A stretch of 64,000 nucleotides of DNA from an uncultured Verrucomicrobiales bacterium (GCA_937891465.1 CALAHF010000017.1:43929-107928); one strand, 5' to 3'; counted from the first letter of the stretch, positions 1 to 9,252 are shown. Made by a program: numbers and translations. Notes: generated by a model not told the origin, from the letters alone.

Positions 1-107
1 CCTTGCCCAAGGCTACGGGCAAATGCCGGGATCTTTTTCGCGCCAAAGAGGAGCAAAATGACGAAAGCGATAATAAGGAGTTCCTGTGTTCCGATGGGGC
101 CGAGCAT
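1..107 (-). CDS. tatA: TatA/E-type twin-arginine translocase subunit (3' end off window)
   Basis: Read on the minus strand from an ATG at 107-105, this partial frame begins MLGPIGTQELLIIAFVILLL and continues FGAKKIPAFARSLGQ into the window edge. A short exported N-terminus, one hydrophobic helix, then the FGxxKxP hinge and an amphipathic helix is the TatA/TatE pattern. TatA forms the membrane pore of the Tat pathway, which exports folded proteins carrying twin-arginine signals; at least three such substrates are encoded in this window (3348, 18679, 54338). An in-frame TAA lies five codons upstream of the ATG, which fixes the start. No good Shine-Dalgarno is visible. Only 35 codons are seen, so TatA versus TatE versus TatB rests on the short MLGPIGTQE opening. 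Confidence 0.85.
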   Translation of the reverse strand, partial: MLGPIGTQELLIIAFVILLLFGAKKIPAFARSLGQ

Positions 108-340
108 AATAATAGTGGGTTAATTTTTGTGACCCCATATCCTGCGTTCGATGACGGTTTTCACAATGCGCGCATGCCTGTGGCGCAAATCAGGGACCGC
201 AGATGTGTGATCACGATTTTTCAATTTCGGAATTTCTAACGAGAATTGTGACTAAAAGCGATCTCATGAGCGTCTCAAGGCCTGAACTTTGTTTAAGCAA
301 CCAAGTATAGCAGAAATCCCCCTCTGTGTTTTGTGGTAAG

Positions 341-377
341 AAGCCGAATCATGAAAATGATTCGGCTTTTGCCTTTT
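341..377 (+). terminator. Strong Rho-independent terminator without an obvious upstream gene
   Basis: A perfect 12-bp stem (AAGCCGAATCAT at 341-352 with ATGATTCGGCTT at 357-368, loop GAAA) is followed by a T-rich tail. The T-tract side points to + strand transcription. No + strand gene ends upstream, because 1-107 is tatA on the other strand. It may end a small RNA from 110-340 or act as an attenuator in the leader of the L,D-transpeptidase gene. The rest of 108-434 shows no convincing coding frame. Confidence 0.75.
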
Positions 378-434
378 AGGCGATTCAATTGTAACGTTTA
401 TGAGCTGCTCGGGCCGCTTTACTTCTTTTTGAAA

Positions 435-2063
435 ATGTCAGGATTTCCTCCAAAATCACTACCCCTTCTCGCTTTGGTCGCATCGATTCTATCAATTGTC
501 GCGATGAAACCGGCAGCTGCTCAAGGTGATCTCAAAGCGGCGATCAAGACCAAATTATCCAGCGAAGGAGGACCTCTTGCCGATTGGTATAAAAAGCGCA
601 ATTACGAGCCGGTCTGGGACGGCAATCAGATTCAGGCGCTGGCCGAATTTCTTCGTAAATTGGACGCCCATGGTCTTCGTCCCGAGCTTTTCCGCCTCGC
701 CGAATGGGAAACCACTTGGCTGAATCCTCCCCGAGATTCAGCAGGAAGAGCAGATGTTGAGATTGGGAGTTCGCACCTTGCGCTCTTCGCAATCCAAAGC
801 CTCGCTTACGGATTTGTTGATCCCACGACCGTGCACCCAAAATGGAAAGCGATCCCTCGAGGCGTTTCAGCCTATCGTTTTCTCGAAGAAGCCTTGAAAC
901 AGTCGCCGAGGCGTTTCGCTCCCTATCTTGAAGACTTGGCCGCACCGACCGATACTCGTTATGACAATCTAGTTCAAACATTGGATCGTTATCGAAAAAT
1001 CGGAAGTTACGGAGGCTGGAAGCCACTTCCTTCCACAGCACGACCGGTCAGTCCGGGAGAGCCGTATCCGAGCCTGGCTCTTCTGCGCGCCCGTCTAAAG
1101 GCGGAGGGCGACTTGAACGTCAACGCTGAAAAGACCCGCTCAAAGGTCCTCGATGGAGAAACCGCCACTGCCTTGAAATCGTTTCAATTCCGCCATGGAA
1201 TCGAGCCTGACGCAGTCATCGGGCCCTCGACGCTAACCGAATTGAACGCGCCGACTCAGGCACGAATTGACTCACTCATCATCAATATCGACCGCCTTCG
1301 TTGGATGCCACGCGACTACGAGCAATCCGAACGCCTTGAGGCAAATATTGGCGAAGGAGTTCTGCGCCTGCTCTCAAATCGTCGTTCCGTCACCTCAATG
1401 CCAATCATTGTGGGGAAAAAAAGCACCACTCAAACTCCCGTTTTTCACGGCGATGTTAAATACCTCATCTTTCGGCCTTACTGGAACATTCCGCTTTCGA
1501 TCGCGAAAGACGAGTTGGTTCCGGCAGCGCTGTCCAACCCCGCTTACATGGCGAAAAACAACTATGAAATCGTGAACGGATATGGTGACGGGCTCGACCA
1601 AACTTTACCCGCTTCTGCCGAAAATTTGAATAAAGTCGCCGCGGGAACACTCCGCATGCGTCAGGCAACCGGCCCTGAAAATGCTCTGGGGTTGGTCAAA
1701 TTCATCTTTCCGAACGACAGCGCCGTTTACCTACACGACACGCCTGATCACTCTCTCTTTGAGCGGACCGATCGAGATTTCAGTCACGGATGCGTGCGCG
1801 TTTCACGGCCTGCTGATTTGGCAGAGTTATTACTCAGACGCAATGGCGGCTGGGACATCAATTCCGTCGAGACAGCGATGAATGACGCCTCGAACCCCAA
1901 TCACCGAGTCGATTTTTCCACCGCTGTTCCCGTTTTCCTCGTTTATTGGACCAGCACAATCATGGACGACAGCCGCGTTCGTTTTGATCAAGACATCTAT
2001 GGTCACGACGCCGTGATGCGCGAAAAGTTTGGCCTCGAACAAGCCGCGATCTTTCGTCAATAA
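435..2063 (+). CDS. L,D-transpeptidase (YcbB-like) with peptidoglycan-binding domain
   Basis: Periplasmic cell-wall enzyme of the YcbB/LdtD type, which makes 3-3 cross-links in peptidoglycan by acting on acceptor and donor stem peptides. Order: signal peptide (MSGFPPKSLPLLALV..., cleavage after AAAQ), a helical scaffold region, a PG_binding_1 domain (around SKVLDGETATALKSFQ) and a C-terminal YkuD catalytic domain with the signature SHGCVRVS, catalytic Cys near residue 453. The frame is open back to a GTG at 333, but that start would run through the terminator hairpin at 341-368 and bury the signal peptide, so I prefer the ATG at 435. Family assignment is firm; the donor preference is not visible in sequence. 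Confidence 0.9.
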   Translation: MSGFPPKSLPLLALVASILSIVAMKPAAAQGDLKAAIKTKLSSEGGPLADWYKKRNYEPVWDGNQIQALAEFLRKLDAHGLRPELFRLAEWETTWLNPPRDSAGRADVEIGSSHLALFAIQSLAYGFVDPTTVHPKWKAIPRGVSAYRFLEEALKQSPRRFAPYLEDLAAPTDTRYDNLVQTLDRYRKIGSYGGWKPLPSTARPVSPGEPYPSLALLRARLKAEGDLNVNAEKTRSKVLDGETATALKSFQFRHGIEPDAVIGPSTLTELNAPTQARIDSLIINIDRLRWMPRDYEQSERLEANIGEGVLRLLSNRRSVTSMPIIVGKKSTTQTPVFHGDVKYLIFRPYWNIPLSIAKDELVPAALSNPAYMAKNNYEIVNGYGDGLDQTLPASAENLNKVAAGTLRMRQATGPENALGLVKFIFPNDSAVYLHDTPDHSLFERTDRDFSHGCVRVSRPADLAELLLRRNGGWDINSVETAMNDASNPNHRVDFSTAVPVFLVYWTSTIMDDSRVRFDQDIYGHDAVMREKFGLEQAAIFRQ

Positions 2064-2120
2064 ACGACTCGGTTAGATTCGAAGACCGCAACTTTTGCCG
2101 AAGCGGACGTTTAATAGGAA

Positions 2121-3256
2121 ATGAAGATCCTATTCACGTCCGCTCTTTTTTTGGCAACAATCGCCGCATTCGGTCAGGAAAAAACCGCCGAACAGTTCAA
2201 ACATCTCGATAAAAATGGCGACGAAAAGCTAACCGTAGAAGAAGCTCCGGAGCGCGCTCGATTGATTCGAGCCGCAGATGCCGATAAAAGCGGCGACGCG
2301 ACCCTGGCGGAGATCGCAGCGATTCTGAAACTGGGATTGAGGAGGACACAACCTGATCCGAACACTCCTCCTTCGACAACGGTCGCTGAGAAATTTCCAG
2401 AAGACGCCCTTTTTACAAAGACCTCCTGCCAGCGAGCCGCCCAATATTCCGATGAAGCAAACGGGCATGCAGTTGTCGTGATGCATCGGGGAAAGATACT
2501 CTTCGAACACTACGCGAACCGTTGGTCCGCTGAAAAACCACATCGCCTCGCCAGTGGCACGAAAAGTTTCTCGGGGGCAATGCTCGCGGCCGCTGTGAAA
2601 GACGGACTACTCACACTGGACGAGCCAGTTTCAAAAACGATCACTGAATGGAAAACGGACGAAAAACTCGCGGTGATTACCATTCAGGATTTACTGAGTC
2701 TGACCAGCGGAATTCATCCGGGAACCGTCGGAAAAGTGCCTGCCTACGCCGAGTCCATCGTACAAAAACGCCAAAAAAAACTCCCGGAGAAAAATTCTCC
2801 TATGGTCCTGCGCCGTTTCAGGTTTTCGGGGAAATCATGCGCCGAAAGCTCGATGGTACGGATCCACTCGCCTATCTTAAAAACGAAATCCTCGATCCCA
2901 TTGGCATGGAAATCGGTTTTTGGAATCGAGGCTCCGATACCCATCCCCAGCTTCCGTCCGGTGCGCACATTAAAGCGACCGAATGGATCAAATTTGGAGA
3001 ATTTTTGAGAACTGACAACGGGAATGTCCTCGACAAGAAAACGGGGGCAGCCTGCATCAAAGGCTCAACCGCGAACCCACGATACGGCATAGCATTCTGG
3101 CTTCTCGAAGAGGGCTTTATGGCTGCAGGCGCAGGAAAACAAAAGCTCTATGTTCTCCCTGAGAAAGAAATGGTCGTGGTGCGATTCGGTGAAACAAAAG
3201 GCCAGCAGTTCAAAGATGACGTATTTCTGAAACGACTTTTACCGACTGAAAAATAG
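2121..3256 (+). pseudogene. EF-hand plus serine beta-lactamase-like hydrolase, frameshifted at an A8 tract
   Basis: Signal peptide (MKILFTSALFLATIAAFG), two EF-hand-like loops (DKNGDEKLTVEE and DADKSGDATLAE), then a class C beta-lactamase/D-alanyl-D-alanine-peptidase-like domain with the nucleophile motif SGTK near residue 143. The reading frame breaks at the run of eight A at 2773-2780. After it the family sequence resumes in the -1 frame (GEKFSYGPAPFQVFGEI..., down to LLPTEK at 3256). The second half carries the usual YG motif and the C-terminal strand region, so both halves belong to one gene of about 378 residues. Possible explanations are a real inactivating indel, a sequencing error in the homopolymer, or slippage on A-rich codons. 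AGGAA lies just before the ATG. Confidence 0.8.
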
Positions 3257-3347
3257 CACGTTTAGAGGCTGGTAAGGGACTTTCATCCTGTTAAACTTTA
3301 CGTTCTAAAATCGATAAAAATTGTAACTAGAATTCGATCCAAACATT

Positions 3348-4697
3348 ATGAATCAAAATTCCCGCCGAACTTTCATCAAAGGCGCGACCGCTGCAGCTGT
3401 CGTTGGCCCGAACATCATTATCAACACTCCCGGAATCGCCGCGCCAAGTGAGCGACTTACCGTTGGATTCATCGGAGTCGGAGGTCGCGGTTTCAATAAC
3501 CTTGATGGCCTTAAAAATCACGGCGACACGCAGGTATTGGCCGTCTGTGATGTCGACAAACTTCACTACGGAAAAAACGTAAAACGAGGCGGAAAAGCCT
3601 ACGGTCGCGATGCGGCAAAAATGCACGTTGAAACGCATTACTCAAAAGAAGGACGCGAATACAAAGGCTGCGACACCTACGCAGACTACCGCGAGATTTG
3701 CGCTCGTGAAGATATCGATGCGATTGCCGTTTCCACCCCCGATCACTGGCACGCTCTCGCAACCCTCGAAGCGCTCAACAACGGCAAAGACGTTTATTGC
3801 GAGAAGCCTGTGACTCACTGGTTTCACGAAGGCCAACTCGTTTACAAAAAAGTCGCCGAGAAAAAAGCCATCTTTCAAACCGGTTCGCAGCAGCGCTCCG
3901 ATAAGAAGTTTTATCAGGCCGTCAAACTGGTTCAAAACGGCGTTCTTGGAAAACTCAGCGATGTGAAAGTCGGTCTGCCAAAAGGTCACAACGATCCTCA
4001 GGGCGACATTGAAGACCACAACGTGCCTGAGAACCAGGATTACGATTTCTGGACTGGGCCTGCGAAGAAGCTGCCTTACATGCGCGCAACGAATCACTGG
4101 AATTGGCGCTGGCTCACCAACACCGGCGGCGGACAACTCATGGACTGGATTGGTCATCACCAGGACATCAACGCCTGGGCGCTCGACGTTCAAAAAAGCG
4201 GCCCGCTTACAGTGCAAGTCGCAAAGTGGGTCATGCCAACTGGGACTGACATTTACGACTGCCCAGTCGATTACGATGTTCACTGCGAATACGAAGGCGG
4301 CATCAAAGTTTCCATCGGTAATGTAAATCCAATGGGCACCAAGTGGACCGGCGAAAATGGCTGGATTCACGTGACACGCGGCAAGATCACCGCTTCAAAC
4401 GAAGCGTGGTTGGCAGATGATTTCAATGCAGGCGACAAAGAACCTTATGAAGGCGGCCTTACCGCGAATCACCACCGGAACTTCATAGATTCCTGCAAAT
4501 CTCGGAAAGAAGCGATCGCTCCGGCAGAGAATGCACATCGCTCCATCACACCGGGCCACATTGCCTATGTTTCGGCGGCTTTGGGCAACAAGAAACTCCA
4601 CTGGGACGCTGCAAAAGAAGAGATCGTCGCCGATGCAGAAGCACAGAAATTGCTTCTGCGCACAGATTATCGCAGCCCTTGGGAGCTGAAGGCGTAA
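3348..4697 (+). CDS. Tat-exported Gfo/Idh/MocA family oxidoreductase
   Basis: NAD(P)-dependent sugar oxidoreductase family of the kind expanded in Planctomycetes and Verrucomicrobia. The N-terminus has a twin-arginine signal (NSRRTFIKGATAAAVV). The Rossmann fold follows (VGFIGVGGRG) with the family EKP motif (DVYCEKPVTH) and the C-terminal domain with the conserved GGGQLMDWIGHHQDI segment. Tat export suggests that it takes cofactor into the periplasm already folded. Substrate cannot be read from sequence; glycoside or aldose-type substrates are usual in the family. It stands alone, followed by a terminator at 4712-4750. Length (449) is normal. Confidence 0.92.
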   Translation: MNQNSRRTFIKGATAAAVVGPNIIINTPGIAAPSERLTVGFIGVGGRGFNNLDGLKNHGDTQVLAVCDVDKLHYGKNVKRGGKAYGRDAAKMHVETHYSKEGREYKGCDTYADYREICAREDIDAIAVSTPDHWHALATLEALNNGKDVYCEKPVTHWFHEGQLVYKKVAEKKAIFQTGSQQRSDKKFYQAVKLVQNGVLGKLSDVKVGLPKGHNDPQGDIEDHNVPENQDYDFWTGPAKKLPYMRATNHWNWRWLTNTGGGQLMDWIGHHQDINAWALDVQKSGPLTVQVAKWVMPTGTDIYDCPVDYDVHCEYEGGIKVSIGNVNPMGTKWTGENGWIHVTRGKITASNEAWLADDFNAGDKEPYEGGLTANHHRNFIDSCKSRKEAIAPAENAHRSITPGHIAYVSAALGNKKLHWDAAKEEIVADAEAQKLLLRTDYRSPWELKA

Positions 4698-4711
4698 TCT
4701 GAACTTATTTC

Positions 4712-4750
4712 AAAAAACGTCGCTCGGAGAAATTCGGGCGACGTTTTTTT
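4712..4750. terminator. Bidirectional Rho-independent terminator
   Basis: Stem AACGTCGC (4716-4723) pairs with GCGACGTT (4738-4745). An A-run lies on the left and a T-run on the right, so it can serve both the oxidoreductase at 3348-4697 and the convergent FIST gene. Confidence 0.85.
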
Positions 4751-4765
4751 GCGCCCGAATCCGAC

Positions 4766-5968
4766 CTACGGGTTCAAAAACAAAACCGAGGACGCTGTGT
4801 AGCCGTGCACAGAATTTTGCCCTCCAACCGGTCCAATTTCTCCATTACAGAAAAATCCGCTGATGGGCACCTTTCCGAACACGTCTTCGAAAATCGATGC
4901 ATCATGATTGGGCTCTTCGAACAATCGAACTCCTCTCCCCGCGCAGGTAAACATCAACGCTCCAAATGGCTCTCCGAATTCCTCCTGCGCATCTCGACAG
5001 GCAATTCGCAAATCTTCATCGGCTGAATCCTTGTCCCGCACTTGAAATTGCATCGTCTGGCCTACCCGAGGCAATGCCCCGATCGCAACCACACCGGCAT
5101 TGGGATCGCCGCCGATGATGTTTCGGACAAGAAAATCCCCACGTTTAAAATCATCAACGTATTCAGAAATCGCGAGACCTGCGAAAATATTTCCGCGAGC
5201 TTCCAATCGTTCGTCTTCATCAAGCGATTCATACGTTTCCTCCAATACCTGATACGCCTCTCGCCCACCAATTTGAAGCAGCACATTTTGATCAACGCCG
5301 GTAATCGTATACGGCTCGCCGATCGGACGGCACCCCTGGCTGACAACCCCGCCGAACTTCACGCCTCCTCGAAAATTTACGGCCATCATTGCCGCGTCTA
5401 AAACTCCCTTTTCGGTGAAAAGAAAAATGTCCTCCGAGTCCGGCCCACCACTCGCCAGTCCGCCAAAACAAGGTATGTCTGGATACGCCGTGTTCCACCC
5501 CTGCAGCCACGAATCAGTGCTCATGCGTGTCGGATCGCCCATCGTCAGCCAACCGCCATTTTTATCACCGTTCATTTTCAAACCGGTAATTGCTTGCCAC
5601 GGCGTGCCTAATTCCGCGTCCGCAAAATCTTCTTCAGTCAGCGGAGCACAAGTAATTTCCGTATTCGGAAGCCGCAAGAAAAGCAGCGACATTCCACTGA
5701 CATTTTCATCTTCCTGCCCCACACCAACCAGCCCGTATCCTGAGCAACCGACCACTTTCGGAGCGTGCCCGTCGATTTGAACGATTTCAGAAAATTCCTT
5801 CAAATGGTGCTCCCAATCCGAACTCACGAACGCAAAAACAATATCAGGAGCTCCGCCCAATCGACTCCGCGCAGCTGTAACCGCTTGCATCACCACGTCC
5901 TCATCAAACGTGGTTCGGATCAAACATGACGTCGCCTGATTGGATTCTAAATCGATCTCGTTCTGCAT
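4766..5968 (-). CDS. FIST N and C domain protein
   Basis: A 400-residue protein made only of FIST_N and FIST_C domains, a ligand-sensing module first described in bacterial and archaeal signal transduction proteins and thought to bind small molecules such as amino acids. Features typical of the family are the N-terminal half with VVGCSGYGLVG and CFGGLASGG, and the C-terminal half with ALMFTCAGRG and GFFCNGEIGPVG, where stand-alone FIST proteins carry a conserved Cys and Gly-rich loops. No kinase, GGDEF or methyl-accepting domain is fused, so its partner is unknown. No signal peptide. It diverges from the DUF6288 gene across a region that carries two 43-bp elements. Confidence 0.88.
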   Translation of the reverse strand: MQNEIDLESNQATSCLIRTTFDEDVVMQAVTAARSRLGGAPDIVFAFVSSDWEHHLKEFSEIVQIDGHAPKVVGCSGYGLVGVGQEDENVSGMSLLFLRLPNTEITCAPLTEEDFADAELGTPWQAITGLKMNGDKNGGWLTMGDPTRMSTDSWLQGWNTAYPDIPCFGGLASGGPDSEDIFLFTEKGVLDAAMMAVNFRGGVKFGGVVSQGCRPIGEPYTITGVDQNVLLQIGGREAYQVLEETYESLDEDERLEARGNIFAGLAISEYVDDFKRGDFLVRNIIGGDPNAGVVAIGALPRVGQTMQFQVRDKDSADEDLRIACRDAQEEFGEPFGALMFTCAGRGVRLFEEPNHDASIFEDVFGKVPISGFFCNGEIGPVGGQNSVHGYTASSVLFLNP

Positions 5969-6034
5969 TGCTTCGTGTCCCCATCCTATTTCAGAATCGC
6001 CTCGCGAGCAAAGCAGATTCGCTTTTGCTTTTCA

Positions 6035-6077
6035 CGATCCAACAGGGCGACAAGCTGGCTTGCCAGCGGTCTGAGGA
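6035..6077. repeat. 43-bp element, degenerate left half only
   Basis: The first 13 bases, CGATCCAACAGGG, match the left arm of the intact elements exactly. The right part is not recognisable. Possible decayed copy between the FIST gene and the two good copies at 6113 and 6167. Confidence 0.4.
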
Positions 6078-6112
6078 TTCCGCGACAGCGGGACCGGAAG
6101 ATAGCCCTAATA

Positions 6113-6155
6113 CGAACCAATAGGGTCTGTTCGACGAATCAACCCTGTTCGATCG
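6113..6155. repeat. 43-bp interspersed element, copy 1
   Basis: Left arm CGAACCAATAGGGTCT, 11-bp centre GTTCGACGAAT, right arm CAACCCTGTTCGATCG. The inner boxes CAATAGGGT and ACCCTGTT are inverted relative to each other. It lies in the divergent region between the FIST gene and the DUF6288 gene, paired with copy 2; start-to-start distance is 54 bp. Confidence 0.9.
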
Positions 6156-6166
6156 AAAGCATCGCA

Positions 6167-6209
6167 CGAATCAATAGGGTTCGATCGTTGAACATACCCT
6201 ATTGATTCG
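6167..6209. repeat. 43-bp interspersed element, copy 2 (perfect arms)
   Basis: Left arm CGAATCAATAGGGTTC and right arm ATACCCTATTGATTCG. The outer 14 bases of each arm are a perfect inverted repeat, which extends one or two bases outside the 43-bp unit. It ends 15 bp before the ATG at 6224, so it lies inside the likely promoter or leader of that gene. Confidence 0.92.
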
Positions 6210-6223
6210 TGTAAAATCCATAC

Positions 6224-8656
6224 ATGACTCGAATTTCTCTCTGCGTCCTGTTTGCGCTTTCTCTCTCGGCATTTGCCCAAAAGAACGCTCCGGCCATTCC
6301 CGACTTCACAAAAGGAGCCAAGCTGGAGCGGAATGCGCCTCACGACTGGAGTCTTGGGGCGACCGGCGCTCGTGGCTGGGTCTATGCGGCGAAGGGCGAA
6401 TCGACCGCGAGCCGCCAAATTTTAATCACGGATGTGACGGCCGATTCTCCATCGAACGGGGTTTTGGTAAAAGGGGATGTGATTCTCGGGCTCAATGGAA
6501 AGCAATTTGATTCTGACGCACGAATCGCTTTTGCAAAGGCGATCACAACCGCAGAAGCCGCCGACGGCAAGCTCAAGCTGATTCGCTGGCGCGGTGGGAA
6601 AACGGAACCAGCGGAAATTAAAATCGCAGTGCTGGGAAAATACTCGGGCACGGCTCCCTACAACTGCGAGAAGTCGGATCGGATCTTTGAAGCGGGTTGT
6701 GAATCTATCGCGCGAAATATCAAATCGCCGGATAAAAAGCGGCGTCATCCGATCGTCCGGGCGCTGAATGCCACGGCGTTGCTGGCGAGCGGTGACGAGA
6801 AATACCTGCCCCTAGTGAAGAAGGAAATCGAGTGGGCCAAAGAATGGGAGATCAACGATGGTGATTTGCACTGCTGGGCTGCCGGGTGGGTGAATCTTTT
6901 CCTTGCCGAATATCTGCTCGCGACAGGCGACAAATCGGTAATGCCTGCGCTGAAAAAGCTGAGCTACGAAATCGCGAACGGCCAGAGTAATGTGGGGACT
7001 TGGGGGCACCGATTTGCCTACGAGCACAACGGAATTTTGATGGGCTACGGCGCGATGAACCAAGTCGGGCTCAGCCTGACGACGTCGATGGTGATTGCCC
7101 GCGAGGCCGGGGTTGATGATCCAGAGGTCAATGATGCCATCGCAAGAAGCCGGACATTTCTTGAATTCTACGCAGGTCGCGGCGCGATTCCCTACGGCGA
7201 TCATCACCCGTGGTTGCAGATGCACGATGACAATGGCAAAGCCTCCGCAGCGGCTGTGATGTTCGACTTTCTCGGCGACAAAGAGGAAGCGGAATTTTTC
7301 TCCAAGATGGGCACGGCGAGCTATGGCATCGAGCGGGAGTCTGGGCACACGGGGAATTTCTTCAACATGCTCTGGGCTCTGCCGGGCGTGTCGCGAAGTG
7401 GACCGGAAGCAACCGGAGCATGGATCAATGAATCCGCGTGGATGATGGATTTGGCCCGGATGCACGACGGCTCGTTCGACTTTCTTGGTAAGCCTGCGGC
7501 AACCGGTGGCGAGCATTCGTTTCGCGGTTGGGATTGCACTGGCGCGTATTTGCTCGGGTATTCGCTGGGGCGAAAGGGAACGCGGTTCACCGGTAAAAAG
7601 CCAAGCGTGTCCCCGACACTTTCGAAAGCAGAAGTCGCGACGATCATCGAAGACGGTCGCGGCTGGATGCCGACCACAAAATCAGAGAGCTACGATGCTC
7701 GATCCGTTGATGAACTGCTGAAAAGCATCGCAAGCTGGTCCCCGGTGATTCGTGAGCGGGCTGCGATTTCGCTGATGAAGAAAGACGACCCTAAAATCGT
7801 CCCCGCGCTTTTGAAGATGGCCGCTTCGCAAAACAAAGACGAGATCTTCGGTGCCTGCGCGGGCTTCGAGCATTTGAAAGCCAAAGGTGCAGCCGGTGTC
7901 CCGGCGATGCGCAAGTTGCTGGCACACGACGATTTCTGGGTAAAGGCTCAAGCAGCGGAAGCGCTCGCAGGAATTGGCGAGCCAGCTCGCGTTGCAATTC
8001 CGGATTTGCTAAAACTCGTCGCTGCCCCGGCTGATCCTGCCGACAAGCGCAGCTACTTGCAGCGATATCTCGCCTTTGCGCTGTTCGATCAGCGCGGAGG
8101 ATTGCTGGGCCGTTCGATTGAGTCGGTCGATCGCGATCAGCTTCGTACGGCCGCCGTTGCTGTTTTGAAAAACGATGATGGCCGGGCTCGCGGCGCCTTA
8201 AAGACGGTTTACACGCAGCTTTCCGAAGAGGAAATCTCGCCGCTTCTTCCTGCAATCTACGACGCGGTGGTGAATCAATCCCCAAGCGGGGTGATGTTTT
8301 CTGATGGAATCCGCATGTCGGGCTTGGAGATTCTGGCTAATCATCGGATCAAAGAAGGACTCGACCTGTGTGTCGAATTGATGGAATTCGATCGCTGGGG
8401 ATCCGATGGACGGGTCAGAGGCGGCCTGAATTCACTCAAGAAATACGGAGGTTCGGCAAAACCAGCCTTGCCGAAGCTTCGCGAGTTTGCCCAGGCGCTT
8501 TACGAGCATGAGAAGTTCGAGATATCGAAGCCCGAGTCGCGGCGTCACAACGAAAAGATGGCCAAGCACTACGAAACGCTCTCGAAGATCATCGCTGACA
8601 TCGAAAAGGCGGAGGCAGGGAAACCGCTCCGCTCCATCAACGAATGGAAAAACTGA
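6224..8656 (+). CDS. Secreted DUF6288-like protein with PDZ and HEAT repeats
   Basis: Signal peptide (MTRISLCVLFALSLSAFAQ), then a PDZ-like domain (about residues 60-135, with the DVTADSPSNGVLVKGDVILG core), a long alpha/alpha-barrel-like region rich in GYGAMNQVG, HDGSFDFLG and similar motifs, and HEAT-type repeats from about residue 500 (AAISLMKKDDPKIVPALLKM and following). This order is that of the DUF6288 family found in PVC bacteria; the function is not established. The middle region recalls terpenoid-cyclase/prenyltransferase-type or glycoside-processing toroids, but no catalytic motif is clear. The last four codons overlap the start of the downstream glycosylase gene, so the two are probably cotranscribed. 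Confidence 0.75.
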   Translation: MTRISLCVLFALSLSAFAQKNAPAIPDFTKGAKLERNAPHDWSLGATGARGWVYAAKGESTASRQILITDVTADSPSNGVLVKGDVILGLNGKQFDSDARIAFAKAITTAEAADGKLKLIRWRGGKTEPAEIKIAVLGKYSGTAPYNCEKSDRIFEAGCESIARNIKSPDKKRRHPIVRALNATALLASGDEKYLPLVKKEIEWAKEWEINDGDLHCWAAGWVNLFLAEYLLATGDKSVMPALKKLSYEIANGQSNVGTWGHRFAYEHNGILMGYGAMNQVGLSLTTSMVIAREAGVDDPEVNDAIARSRTFLEFYAGRGAIPYGDHHPWLQMHDDNGKASAAAVMFDFLGDKEEAEFFSKMGTASYGIERESGHTGNFFNMLWALPGVSRSGPEATGAWINESAWMMDLARMHDGSFDFLGKPAATGGEHSFRGWDCTGAYLLGYSLGRKGTRFTGKKPSVSPTLSKAEVATIIEDGRGWMPTTKSESYDARSVDELLKSIASWSPVIRERAAISLMKKDDPKIVPALLKMAASQNKDEIFGACAGFEHLKAKGAAGVPAMRKLLAHDDFWVKAQAAEALAGIGEPARVAIPDLLKLVAAPADPADKRSYLQRYLAFALFDQRGGLLGRSIESVDRDQLRTAAVAVLKNDDGRARGALKTVYTQLSEEEISPLLPAIYDAVVNQSPSGVMFSDGIRMSGLEILANHRIKEGLDLCVELMEFDRWGSDGRVRGGLNSLKKYGGSAKPALPKLREFAQALYEHEKFEISKPESRRHNEKMAKHYETLSKIIADIEKAEAGKPLRSINEWKN

Positions 8657-9240
8657 CCGCCGCTTTTTTCGAAAGGGATGCAACCGTCTGCGCCCGCAAG
8701 TTGATCGGCTGCACTTTCCGCTGGAAATCGACCGCAGGGATTGTTGTCGAAACGGAGGCTTACGCTGAACATGGCGACGAGGCGTGCCATCTCTTTTCGC
8801 GCCCGAGCGCGCGGGAATTTGTCGCGAAAAAACCAGCTGGATCGGCCTACGTTTATTTGAATTACGGGATCTACTGGCTGGTCAATGTGGTCTGCAAAAA
8901 TACGGTGACTGGTGATCGTGGGTTCGTTTTAATCCGCGCTCTTGAACCCACCGCCGGACTTGCCGCGATGAAAAAACGTCGGAACAAGGAGCGGCTCAGA
9001 GAACTTTGCTCCGGTCCCGGGAAAATCGGGCAGGCACTCGGGATAACTGGGAAAGATCATGGAAAAAACCTGACGCTCCCGCCGGAAGGAAACCAATCCG
9101 GCTTCTGGACGCCGGATAGCGACGACTTCGAAATCGAAACGGATCGCCGCATAGGGATCTCAAAAGCGAAAGAGCTCGAATGGCGATTCTTAATGGCGGG
9201 CAGTGAGCATGTTTCGATTGCCGTCGGAAAGGGGCGGTGA
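8644..9240 (+). CDS. 3-methyladenine DNA glycosylase (AAG/MPG family)
   Basis: Base-excision repair enzyme that removes alkylated purines such as 3-methyladenine and hypoxanthine from DNA. The 198-residue sequence shows the AAG fold landmarks: VVETEAYAEHGDEACH with the catalytic Glu, AYVYLNYGIYWLVNVV, the RALEP motif and the ELCSGPGKIGQALGI motif. No signal peptide; cytoplasmic. The ATG lies inside the last codons of the DUF6288 gene (13-nt overlap), which suggests translational coupling although the two functions are unrelated. Confidence 0.93.
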   Translation: MEKLTAAFFERDATVCARKLIGCTFRWKSTAGIVVETEAYAEHGDEACHLFSRPSAREFVAKKPAGSAYVYLNYGIYWLVNVVCKNTVTGDRGFVLIRALEPTAGLAAMKKRRNKERLRELCSGPGKIGQALGITGKDHGKNLTLPPEGNQSGFWTPDSDDFEIETDRRIGISKAKELEWRFLMAGSEHVSIAVGKGR

Positions 9241-9252
9241 GCAAACGACTCA

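Noticed and set aside
3..239. Plus-strand frame at the left edge
   Set aside because: It runs antisense to the clear TatA frame on the minus strand and has no recognisable protein features.
3642..4370. Long minus-strand frame under the oxidoreductase gene
   Set aside because: Pure shadow of a well-supported gene; composition reflects the opposite strand.
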